DNA of 64,000 nt from Papilionanthe hookeriana x Papilionanthe teres (Eukaryota; Streptophyta; Magnoliopsida; Asparagales; Orchidaceae): assembly GCA_022702705.1 (NCBI GenBank), contig CM040429.1:10448038-10512037 (forward strand). Direction: 5' to 3'. The first letter of the stretch is position 1, and the number at the start of each line of letters is the position of its first letter. Positions 28,201 through 40,200 of this stretch are shown in pieces. The position numbers and the translations under genes were made by a program. The notes below the pieces were generated by a model. That model saw only the letters and a program-made list of their open reading frames with translations, ran no database searches and had not been told where the DNA came from.

Positions 28201-31200
28201 TATATACTCATGTTGTAGAAGATTAAGGCTTCGTTTGACCTACCGGTAAAGCTCCGTTCCGTTCAGCGCAACGCCGATGCCTCAAGTTTTTGTTAGTTAA
28301 ACCCACGTCTCCTAACTTTACTTCAGCAAAAAGGCAAAATTTGGACATTGTGGATCGCATAGCGTCGGTAACGTCCGCATAAGAGACTTTTGCAGGAGCT
28401 TCGCTGTCGGCGTAAAAATTTTTCATTGTTAAAACCACATCTCCCAACGTCACTTCAGCAAAACGGTAAAATTTGGATGTTGTGGATTGCGCAAGGTTGG
28501 CTTCGTCCGCAGAAGTGACTTTTCAAGGAGCTTCGCCAAAAGGCAATGTCCCCTCAAACAAAGCCTAAATCTAACATTAATAGCTAGCTTATTTTTAAAA
28601 TAAGACCTCATAGGATCTTTCCATTGAAATTTTAAAGCTGTAACAATGATCATTATCCATAATAGTTCATATTATCCCAATCTCATAAATCTAAATTCAG
28701 CTTAAACACTAAATCTTGCTATTTGGGATAATTACATGAAAATGTGAACCACTTATGACTCCAAAGCAGAAAAAGATACTCAAGTTGTTCAATGGGAACA
28801 TTCATGACAATGTGAAATATAGGCTATCAAAAAGCATTTTGGTTGAAGTAGTGAGAGCTGTGGTATACATGATCAATAGATGTGCATCCTTAGCCATTGG
28901 TTGCAAGAGACCCAATAACATTGGAGTGGAAGGCAAGACTATTAATCTTTGCTAAGAGTCTACTAATATAGAGCTCGTTGTCATAGACTAGCTTATCTCA
29001 AGTTACCCGTACGGCTTTATCGCTCTTCCTTAACACTAAATCAGCCAAACTCTCAAAACGCTTAGATTTGGAAGCATAGAACATTTTAGGAAGAAGAGTA
29101 TGGAGAAGTATTGGAGAAAGAAGCACTTCACTAAGAAAAGAGTGATTACAACACTTGAATGCTTGGGAGGGGGGGACTTCTATTTATAGTCCTCCACAAG
29201 TCTAGAACTTTGTAGATTACATTACAATATACAACCTTCTAGATAGTTCTACATTGTTCTTTAAATATACATGCTTCTAGAACATTCCATAATATTCTAG
29301 AGTTCTCTTGAAGTTTACTTCTTTCAACATATTTCTGGAATTATGTGTAACCTTTTAGAATTCCTTGCAATATTCTCCTCCTTTCTATTTTTTTTATAAT
29401 ACAGTAAAATCTTTTAGAGTCCATTGGATTGCTCTCTACGTTCTGGTCTTCTCTAGAATCTTCACATCACATGGCTAGCTTGTCAATTTTCTTGAATATG
29501 ACAAAGTGTGACACTCTCTTCCACTTAAGCTCGCAATGCGCTCATTGCGGCTTCCACTAATACCATCAGTTTTTTCTTTTTTCATGTATCTTCAGGCCTC
29601 ATTTTCTTGTTTGCTCACTTCATTCTTCTTGTAGCCTTATGTAATGTGGCTCGAGCTAACTCCCCTTGCTCGTTCTAGGATTTTGCGAATTTGAAAAAAG
29701 GTGGGCTTTCTCTCTCGTACCAGGTCGTAGGGGAAAAGGGTACCATGCAGCAAGATTTCATGGCTAGCAGCTCAGTCCCAGGACTTTCATTCTTCATTGG
29801 AGTCGTGAAGAATAGCCAAATAATTCCCCTCATCTAGTCGCATGCCCTTCTTGAATTGAATGGTCGATAACATTTTGGTTTTTTGCTTGCTAGTTCCTGT
29901 TGTCAATACTAGACAAACTAGGTTGCCCTCCATGATGCACATGCTATTGGCAAAAGATAGTGGGAACGCTCTTGCTTACTCTAAGAAGTCTAGCCCTATA
30001 ATAACTTTAAAATCATCTATCGAGAAGACGGCGAAGTCTAAAGTATCCGACCGCGCTCTAATACTAGTCTTTACTCCTCTGGATATTATATGAATTAGTC
30101 TTACTACTAAATTGACCACCTTGATAAATCCTCCTCCTCCAGTCATCAGCAAACCCAATCTTTTTGCTTCTTTCACGAAGATGAAGTTGTAAGAAGCACT
30201 CGTGTCCACCGTTGCTCTTGTGGTCTTCCCGCCTATTACCAACTCCACAAAGAGTAATCCATTTGCTTAGGGTTTTGTTGGAGTCTGCATCCTATTCAAC
30301 AGTTGTATAGACCCTCCTTATGTCGTCAAATCACCACCTTCCTTCTAATGGCTTGCAAGCGGAGAGTTAAAAGTCTTCTTCTGAGGGCAACCCCTTGCCA
30401 ATGAGGTCCTCCACAAAGAAATAAATTGTTGTGTGGTTTAGTTTTGTTGTTGTTGTTAGACTCTCATTGTCATTTGCCTTAGATGGAGTCGATTCATGGC
30501 GGGTCTCTTCCATGTGTTGATCTTTGTCTTCCTCATCTTAGACATAGGTACTCTTCTTATCTTTAGGATATGTGGACCCTTATGAGTAATCAATTAGGCT
30601 TTCAACTACCGCGATGGCAATTGCAAGATCTTGCACTCCGCGCCTCTTAAACTCAGTCTTTGTCCACTGTTAGAGTCTATCCATGAAGTTAAAAAACGCA
30701 TCCTTGTCAGACATGTCGAAAATTTCAAGAACTAAGCTTGTGAACTCCTTAATATATTCCCGAACCGGTCCCTCTTGTTTGAGCCTTCATAATGAGGCTC
30801 TAGCCTCATCCTCTGCGTTCTCATGATAAAATCGTTTCTTTAGCTCTTTCTTGAAGTCATAGAAGGTGGATGAAGTGCACATACCTTTCTCAATATCTCC
30901 TTGTCTTCTTCTCCACCACAGCATAGTGATGTCTGAGAGATAAAGAGTTGCAAATTAAATTCTTGCATCTTCATCCGTAATCCCCATCACTCCAAAGTAT
31001 TGATTGAGTCCCTATAAGAAGTAGTCTACCTCTTTTACGTTGTGAGTTTCCCCAAATCTCTTAGGTTTTAGTACTTCGATGTGTTTGGCTTCAAAATTAC
31101 GATTGCTAGTGGAAGTTGCTAATGCTTTCTTGCACAATGAAATGTCTCCACCCATCTCCAACTTGTCATGTAGGTTGTTGATCTCTTCTACATGAGATCA

Positions 31201-34200
31201 TTTTACAATGAGGAGTTCCCCCATTAGATCTTCTCGCATCTTCACCAATAGGTCTTTTATGGATTTCTCTAGTTGAATCATCATACTTTTGATTGTGGAA
31301 TGTTTGATGATATCCTCCTCCTCAAAGCCATCCGCCTTTTAGCCTAGATCCTCTATCCAGTTCATAGCCTCCTCTACCCGAGCAAGCGTGAATCAAAGCC
31401 ATATATGAGCTCATTCGACCTCCCATGTGGTTTGGATTCAATAGAATCCTATTGCTCCTCGTTACCTTGTCCATGTTGAAATTGCTCCACATTTGTGGCT
31501 TCGGACTCCATGACATGCTCTTTAAGACTCTTTGTCATACCTTTGAACGGGGGCTCTGATACCAACTGTCAAGGACTAACTTATCTTAAGTCATCTGTGT
31601 GACTTCAACGCTCTTCTTAACACTTAATCAGTGCTTGGACTTGTAAACAAAAAACACTTTATGAAGAAGAGTAGAGACAAGTATTAGAGAAAGAAACACT
31701 TCATTAAGAAAAAGTGATTACAAAACTTGAATGTTTGGGAACCTTGAATGGATCCAAATGTGAGAGAGGGACTTCAAATTATAGTCCTCCTCAAACCTAA
31801 GGGAACTTTCAAGATTACATAAGAATATATTATCTTCTAGATAGTTTTACGTTGTTCTTTACATATACATGCTACTAGAACATTTCAGAATATTCTAAGG
31901 TTTTCTTGAAGCTTGCTTCTTTCAGCATATTTTTGCAATTATATGGAACTTTCTAGAATACCTTGGAAAACTCTCATTTCTAGTAGAATGTCGTGGAGTC
32001 TTCAAGAGTTCATTGGACTGCTCTCTACATTTGGGTCTTCTTTAGAATATTCATTTATTATGATTAGCTTGTCAATTATTTTTGAAGATGGCGGAGTGTA
32101 ACATTACACTTACAACGAAAATATATTTTCAATAAATAAAGCATTTGATAAGTATATTGATGCTATAGAGACGAAGGGTCTTGAGGTGAATCAACCAAGC
32201 CAAAAGAGATGATGTCGATAACAAAGAATTGGTAGAAGCACATTTTGAAGAACCTATGTAGCAAACCATTGAAGAAAGACGAAAAAACTACTGGCTTACC
32301 AAAAAACTATCCTTGGTGTGTTGTCCAAACGACATAAAGGTATGGCATGTTGAGCACACAATATTAGCTTTTATCATATTAAATGAATGAAAATAAAAAT
32401 TGATATCAAAGTTAACCCAAACTACAAAGAGAATGGAAATATTATTGCTGAAATTGAAATATGTTACAATGCTGACTCTTCAAAAATAGGAAATAACGAC
32501 AACATATATAAAAGGACACCGAACGGGTGAACCCTCACTAGCAACAGATGAGAATGGTCAGTCGGGTGCTTGCGGCAGCAGATGGGGCTGACATGGAGAG
32601 GCGATAGTTGCTCAAAAGATTGACAGGGGCTACTGCAGCGTTTGGGAAGAGCTGGAGAAGGGGGTAGCAGGTTGAGGGAAGGCTTGGGAGGGTTTGCGGC
32701 AAGATCCGAATGATTGGGAAAGAGGAGGGGTTACGAGAGGGGTTTGACAGTAGGGAGGAGGGGTACAAGTAACCTGGATGGAAGAGGAAAGTGGGGCTGC
32801 GACTAGGAAGAAGGGAGATGCGAGAAAATAACCAGCCTGCAAAAGAAGGGCTGCAGTAAACGGCTGAGAGTAGAGACGTGTGGGGATATCCTGCATCTGG
32901 GATGGTTGGCTGATGCAGAGAGACCAGCTGTTAGGAAAAAGGGGAGGAGGATGTGGGGCTAGTGGAAGAGCAGTTGGCGACAAGGAGGAAGTTTGGATAA
33001 TCACCACCGAGGAAAAGTGATATAGCTGGAGCACCGTCCTACCAGTCGGATATAACCCCAGACAGGGAAAACAAGATGTTTACTGATTTCTACTCAAAAA
33101 CTGAAATAAAAAAAAACATAAAACTAACCCCTAAGATGCAAAACATCGAGAGGTGGGGCCCCCTGCTATTGGACGGCAATTCCAAGACTAAGGGGAAGGC
33201 CGACTCTTCCCTCTCTCTACTGAACCGGTTCAGTAGGGGAGGAAAACCTCCGTGTAAACCTCATTCGTCAAAGCTTCTGGCTGCAATTTGCTAGTGATGG
33301 AGCTGTTGTAATCTTTCGGGTCGGACAAATCTTCAACTGTCATTGCCCTAGAACACCAGAGGAATTTGCTTCACTTGCGAGTGTACATCCATATCAGTCC
33401 ACTTTCCTGGGATGCGGATTGGTCCCACTTGTTCTCTGCTCTGAATTAGCTTTTCCTCTGACTGGGTCATCTTGGATGGCTCCTGGGTGTATTCGAACTG
33501 CAAGATCCTGATGTTAAAATCTACCCGTAAGCGAGCTGCTTAGTACTGTGGTCTCTCAACTTCTCAAGCTAGAGTCAACACCCTCTGCTTGTAATAAGCT
33601 AGTACAAACCCATGGTATGTCTCCCACTTCATTTTCAGATTCTCTCGTTCTCCACTTCAACTCTCCCGATCACGATCGAGAGTAACCTCCTATCATATTT
33701 CATCCTCCATGTCCGCAAGCCTCCGCTGAAGCTGGCGAATCTCTTGCCGTATCTCCTCCCGGGTAGGCTCGAAGATGCATCTCCTTAGTGGCATGGCTAG
33801 GGCTTAGGGTTGGGAGGTGAAAGATAGTGCATGAGACTAATTGAAGGTGTAAAAAATTTGATTTGGGATTGCTCATTTTCAAAATCAGCAAAGAGAATTT
33901 AGCTTTTGGTTTTGGAATGGGTGGTTCGGTGTAGGAAAAAAATTTCCAGTAGGGGGTAAGGCGGATCCTAGGAAATATTAAGATTGGACTAGGGTTATGC
34001 TAGCTCTGATATCAAATAATACCGGAATTAACCCAAACCACAAAAGAAAAAAATAATATTATTGCTGCCTATTCAAAAACAGGAAATAATGATAACAAAC
34101 ATAAAAATGCACCCTAGGTCGACGGCGAAAGGGTGAACCCTGACTAGAGAGCGGGCAGGAATGGTTGCCAAAGTGCTTGCGCAGCAAATGGGGCTGATAT

Positions 34201-37200
34201 GGGGAGGCGGCAGCTGTTGTAAAGATTGGGAGGGGTTATTGCAATGTTTGGGAAGAGCTGAAGTAGGGGGCAGCAAATTGGGGGAAGGCTTAGGAGGGGT
34301 TTGTGGCAAGATCTGGATGGCTGTTAAAGAGGAGGGGTTACGGAAGAGGGGTTTGACGGCAGGGAGGAAGGGGGCAGCAAAATAACCTTGATGGAAGAGG
34401 AAAGTTGAGTTGCGGCTGAGAAGAAGGTAGTTGCGGAAAAATAACCAGCCGGCAATGGAAGGGCTGTAGTAGGCGGCTGGGAGCATAGAAGTGTAGAGAG
34501 TTCCTGCAGATGGGATGGTTGGGTGATGCAAGGAGACAGGCTATTAGGAAAAGGGGAGGAGGATGTGGGGTCGCTAGAAGAGCAGTTGGCGGCAAGAAAG
34601 TAGGGTGGAGGTGGAAGTAAGAGAGGAAAATCATCACCGGGAGAAAGGGATACACCCGGAGCACCACCCTACATGTCAGATACAGCCCTAGACAGTCGAC
34701 GGTTGTCCACGAGAACTGAAATAAAAAATAACATAAAACTAAACCCTAAGACACAAAACATTCATATAAATATTAGTAGATATGTAGGAGAGGTGGGGCC
34801 CCCTTCTATTGGGCTGCAATTCCAAGTCTAAGTGGCCAGCCGCCCTTCCCTCTCTCAACTGAACCATTTCAAGCCAGAGCGATTCAGTATGGGAAGAAAA
34901 CCCGTGTGTCAAAAATCCTACAAGGAAATCATAAAGCATGATGAAGTCAATGGAAACATGTTATACAAGATATATTGTTTTCATCAAAAGTAAAACAAAA
35001 CTTGGGAATTAATAGATAGACCAAAGCATTACAAGTAATTGTTGAGAGAATAGGAAGGTTCTATTAAATGTGAATCAGTCAGATTCAAAGCATGATTGGT
35101 TTCAACGGACTTCTTACGAGGTTTGGACTATAATGAAGCATTTTCTTTGGTTGTCAGGAAAACATTAATTAAGATCTTCCACACTATAGTTAATTTAATA
35201 TGAAGCTTGAGCATCTAGATGTGAAAATGTGATTCCTCCATGGAAACTTGTTACAAACAATATAAAAGAAACAAGTTTATGACTTCATTGAAATGTTAAG
35301 CTCTTGAAATCAATTTATCTACCTAACCACAAAAAATTTCCCACATACAAACCTCGACCTAGCTCATAAGTATATTACCCGCCAACCTCTATCTAACCTC
35401 AAGATTATGCTACTTATCACCATCCACCTATACAAGCTTGCCACCTACCACCTCTAAGCTTTATATAAGGAAATTATTACAATGTGCTGAGAATCATTTC
35501 ACAGCCACAATCAAATAAAAAGAAGGGGAAAAAAAAAAGAAAAGAGGGAAAAAGGGATGATGCTTTGGCCATGGCAGGAAAAACTCTCATGATAGAGAAA
35601 GTAAGATGGGAGGAAACTATCACAATAGAGACAAGAAAAGTAGCTCAAAAAATAAAGAAAAGAAAATAAAAGGGCATTAACACAAACATATTCATAATAG
35701 ATGATTGCCTTTCCTCTAGCCGCTAACACAAACAAAATGATAAATTTGTACTCATTCATATGAAGTATAATCTCTCCAGGTAACTCTTTCATGCTTAGTA
35801 TAATATTTGATCTCTATATGATCATATACATAGGTGGACATCGCCAAGTCATATAAACTTGATGTCTCATGTCTGATATGTTTAATTTGTTTGCTCACTC
35901 ATCTTTATTTAGAGATTCTTCAAGTTTACCATTATCTTAATAGTTGATGACAAAGCATTGGTCTAAAAAGTTTTCTCATTCGAGAAAAAATGGGAAGTTC
36001 AGTGGCCAAATCTTCAAGTTCTGGGAGATGTCAATAAGTATATCAATAATAAAAAATAATTTAAAAAAAAAAAATCCACCAACTACTAAAGAGAGTAAAG
36101 TTTCAGTTGATCATCAGTTAATAGACAAACAAATATTGAGATCATTCGCCTATGACTAAGCATGGAAGTCAACTCAATAGTCTCAATGAGACCACAATAA
36201 TTGGCCAGATGAAAACACACTCTAATATATATGAAAAACCATTTGAAATCAACAAGGTGCATAATGCACAAAATTTTTAATCTTAAGAAATCATAAGAAG
36301 CTTTGATCATTGAACTCATCAAAGAGTTCAACTCAATCAAAAGATAGTTGAACTCTATAAACATCAAATGTAGTGATGAGACCAATATCTTGAGCTTTTC
36401 TCTCATTATTGCCCAAAAAATAGGTTGCTGTTGTGACGATCATCAATAGTTCATATGAATCATTTGGCTTGAAACGGTGATGATCTCGTTCTTAACAAGG
36501 ACATTAGACCAATGTGAGAAAGGTGAAAATACGTTTTTTTTTTTTTTTTTTTTTTTTCCAGATGTTTACAATAAAAATAAGCATCAAGATAAAGGCAACA
36601 ACAATACAATAATACATCAAAATTTCTTCGTTCAACCAACTGTTAGTAATGTGACAACCTATTCACATAAAGAAAGAATGCAGAAAGAAGAAACACAAAC
36701 ATGCCCAAGAGCGAAAGAGACAAGTAATGCCATTGTGGATGACACGGTTAAATAGATACGTGAAAAATAATATCAAGTGCATCCTTTATTTTTCTTCCAA
36801 TAAGACTCTGATGATAAACTACTGTCCAAACAACGCTTCCTATTGATGTCTACCCTTGAATAGTATAAACATTGAAGATGTGATAACTGAGATGGGTAGT
36901 GGCAAAAATTAAAAACTGAACAACGTAAGATATATAAACCTAATATCTTCGAATTCGAAATAAAATAGAATATTTTTATTGATATAAAAAGGGATATAAA
37001 TAATATTTACATGAATCCTAGAATAGAAAAAACAATAAATAAAAAAACGGGAAAGATATACACTTAATATCTCCAATTAATCAATTCATATTAATTATTT
37101 GGAGATAAAGGAAACAAAATAAAATAGAAAAGCCTAAAATAGGAAAGAAAATAAATCTAATTCGAGAAAATAAATCTAAAATAGGAAAGGAAAAAAAACT

Positions 37201-40200
37201 TATATTAGAAAATATATATAATCATTATTACTTCTAATAGGAATAAATTATTTCCTAATATAACTTATAACACTCCCCTTCAAGTTGAAACAGGGTTGAA
37301 AACCATGTTCAACTTATATTTGAAAACATCACAATGGGCAGGGAAGATCTCGTGAAGTAGAACTTCAAGTCTTCATCTTGTATTACAGTTTTTTTGATTG
37401 CAGTTCCTGCAATATTTGTGGGTAGGCGGAAGGCTCTTACAGGTAATGTTGTAGAGGAGTTTGTAGAGAAGTATACAGACTGCAGAAAAAGCTGACTTCT
37501 AGTTGATTGCAGTTCCAACAGTGATTATAGGTAGACATAAGGCTCCTACAGATAATGTTGCACTGTAGTTTGCGGGGAATTAGACAATCTACAAAAAAAA
37601 AGACTTCAAGTTTACTGTACTTCTTGCAGTATCTGTAGGTAAGCAGAACGCTCCTACAGGTAATGTTGTAGGGAAGTTTCCAGGGAAGTAGAAAACCAAC
37701 ATGGAAAAACATAAGGGTATGAACTGCAAAAAAAAAAACTCCAGAGATAGGCCTTACTGTAGTAAAAACTCTGGAGGGCCTAATACAGAAAAAACTCAAG
37801 AGAATGGCATGTTGTGGGACAAGCTCTGAAGAAGAGTCTACTACAAGAAAGATTTTGAAGGATGGCCTGATGCAGGAGTAGGTTCCGGAGGAGGACCTGA
37901 TGCAGAAAAAATTCACGGAGGAAGAGGCTCTACATCGAGGAGGACATGCAACAGGATACTTCCGACTACAGAGAGAGTTACGGTAGTAAAAGGGAAAACA
38001 GAGAAGGACCTGCATGGAGTTTTTAGGCATTAGAGAAGAAACGATGAAGAAGGGCATGTAAACCGGCTGCTGGGATTCCATTCAAAGATGCATCCAATCT
38101 CGTCTCTGTAATAACCTTTCTCAAGTAGTTTTGAAAGCAAACCAAAGATGAACTCCTTTGTAACAAGCTTCACTTCGTTTGCACAATCTACGCATGAGAA
38201 ACGACGGAGGACGTCACAGAGGCGGTCGCAGAAATTTGAGACTGACAGGAGGTGTCGGTAAAGTCTACAGGGAAGTTTACCAGCCAATAGAGACGATTTT
38301 TGGATATTATGGACCTGCGGGGAAGAAGTCTAGTTGCATGAAATCTGCGGAGGTAGATATCATATAACTGATCCTTGGACCCACGAGACAGCATGTCATC
38401 CGCCTCATCCAAAACAAACATTTTGATGTAATCGGGAAGAAGAGACTGCGTCCTTAATATATCAACACACGGTCAGGCTTGCCAACAACCGCATGAACAC
38501 TGTTAGAAAGTATACGCTGATCTTTCCTAAAGCTCGTCCTTCCTAGGGTTGTAAACGAACCGAACACGAAAGAACATAGCTAATGTTCGTGTTCGACATG
38601 TTTGAACACATCGCTTTTCGTGTTTGATTCGTTTAACAAATCGAACGAAAAAAATTGTTTGTGTTCGTCTCATTTGCTTATCGAACGAATTGAACACAAA
38701 CTTTTTGGCGAACCGAACACGAACTATTCGCGAACAACGATCTTTTTTGACAGCATTAGCTTTGATAGCATACTTCTTCAAAATCAAGCAAATTAATCAG
38801 GTATTTCGGACACATCAGGTAATCCATACTTCCTCAAAAGGAAGCAAACCGAATAAAACGTTTAGGATTTTGTTTGGGGTTTTATTTTAATATATAGTAT
38901 AGTATATTAATTATAATATTATAATATTTATATTAATATAATTAATTCTATAATATTATCATTGTTATTAATAATTTATCATATATTATAATTTATAGAA
39001 GTTTAATTATTTAAAATATGATAAATTTTTATAATATATAATTATTTTTAAAATATCATAAATTTTTTATATATAATTATTTTAAATTATTTTATATTTC
39101 GAACAATAACGAACCGAACACGAACGAACACATCACTGTTCGTATTTGATTCGTTTAACAAACTAAACGAAAAAAATTATTCGTGTTCGTCTTGTTTGCT
39201 TATCCAACGAATCAAACACAAACTTCTTGGCGAACCGAACACGAAGTGTTCGCGAACAACGAGCTTTTTTGACAGCCCTAGTCTTTCCCACACAAGCATG
39301 AACCTTTACACTGAGGTAATCACCAAATGCTCGCATAAGTTTTTTCGATCTGCTGAGCCAGTTTCTTTATAGAAGCAAGAAACAAAGCCCTATATTCACC
39401 CAAATTATAATCGAGTTACTACAGAATTCTAAAAAAAAATGTCGCGCATTTGGACCACCTAGTACAAGCTATCAACCGCCATGGATAGAACCGCGTCAGA
39501 AGGCTAGAAGCTACTAAGGCCCTCCTTCCAGAGGTAACCATTTCTCTCCATTGTAATGAGGTTACCTCCAACGCGATCCCGAGCCTCTGGTACCAGAATT
39601 CCAGAAAACGCCCCGACATGCCGCATCGCCAGCGCCTAGGCAGCGCATATGTTGTTGATTTCCTCGTCAACAGCAGCGCAGTCAACGAAGATTCAACTAT
39701 CGGGGGAACCATCCCCATCGTTGGCCAACCGAGTTGTCTAGGAAGATGACGGTGGGGCGTTTGCGACCAGTGACAATGGGGAATGGCGGTTTGGTGGAAA
39801 TACAGATGGCAGCTGCAACCATAAGAACGAAACCCTACTGGTGCAAGTCCATCCATTTTCTGCTTGTGAGAAGATAGATTTCAAAGAGAGAAAATTTGTT
39901 GCCGCAATTTACGGCAACCGGATGAGAATGCAACTGCTTGTGGACTAGCCAGATGAAGCTTGGAAGGGAACAGCTGCTAGAAGGAGCAGCGACTGAACCT
40001 TCAAGAACTCGGCTAAAGGAAAGCCTGCAGGGAAGCTGGCAGCAGAACAACAAAAGAAAAACCAGCAGCTGAACAACAAAAGAAAAACCTGCAGGTAGTG
40101 CCGGCAACAGACCAAAAAACTGCAGAGAAGATGTCGACAACTAAGTAGTTGCCCCGACAGCAGCTGTGATTTGATCCTAGGAAGGGTCTGCAGGGAATAG

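Larger units (their letters stand above)
28979..32103 (-). mobile_element. Gag-protease LTR element without pol (TR-GAG-like)
   Basis: Two LTRs of about 535 bp (28979-29513 and 31567-32103) enclose 2.05 kb. Orientation is minus: the primer-binding site lies beside the right LTR and a purine tract GTGGAAGAGAG beside the left. Minus-strand frames encode a decayed gag and a retropepsin, but there is no RT or integrase. It interrupts the copia integrase. No exact 5-bp duplication was found at the edges. Confidence 0.8.
32404..34911 (-). mobile_element. Short LARD-like LTR element (LTRs longer than the interior)
   Basis: Direct repeats of about 853 bp (32404-33256) and 892 bp (34020-34911) enclose only 763 bp. 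On the minus strand the primer-binding site TGATATCAGAGC lies at 34003-34014. The interior shows one short frame, MPLRRCIFEPTREEIRQEIR followed by QLQRRLADMEDEI, which looks like a coiled coil; this may be the start of a lost gag. It splits the copia relic just before RT. Confidence 0.75.

Noticed and set aside
32538..34667. Pro/Ser/Leu-rich minus-strand frames (76-152 codons) in the LARD-like LTRs
   Set aside because: They occur in both LTR copies in purine-rich DNA, differ by frameshifts and lack any domain.
35980..36400. Possible endogenous pararetrovirus or caulimovirus trace
   Set aside because: A TATA-like box upstream raised the idea, but no movement-protein, protease or RT motif of that group is present.
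37437..38081. 214-codon minus-strand frame in the eIF4A-carrying element
   Set aside because: It runs through the 108-bp tandem repeats and low-complexity sequence with no known domain, so I treat it as chance.
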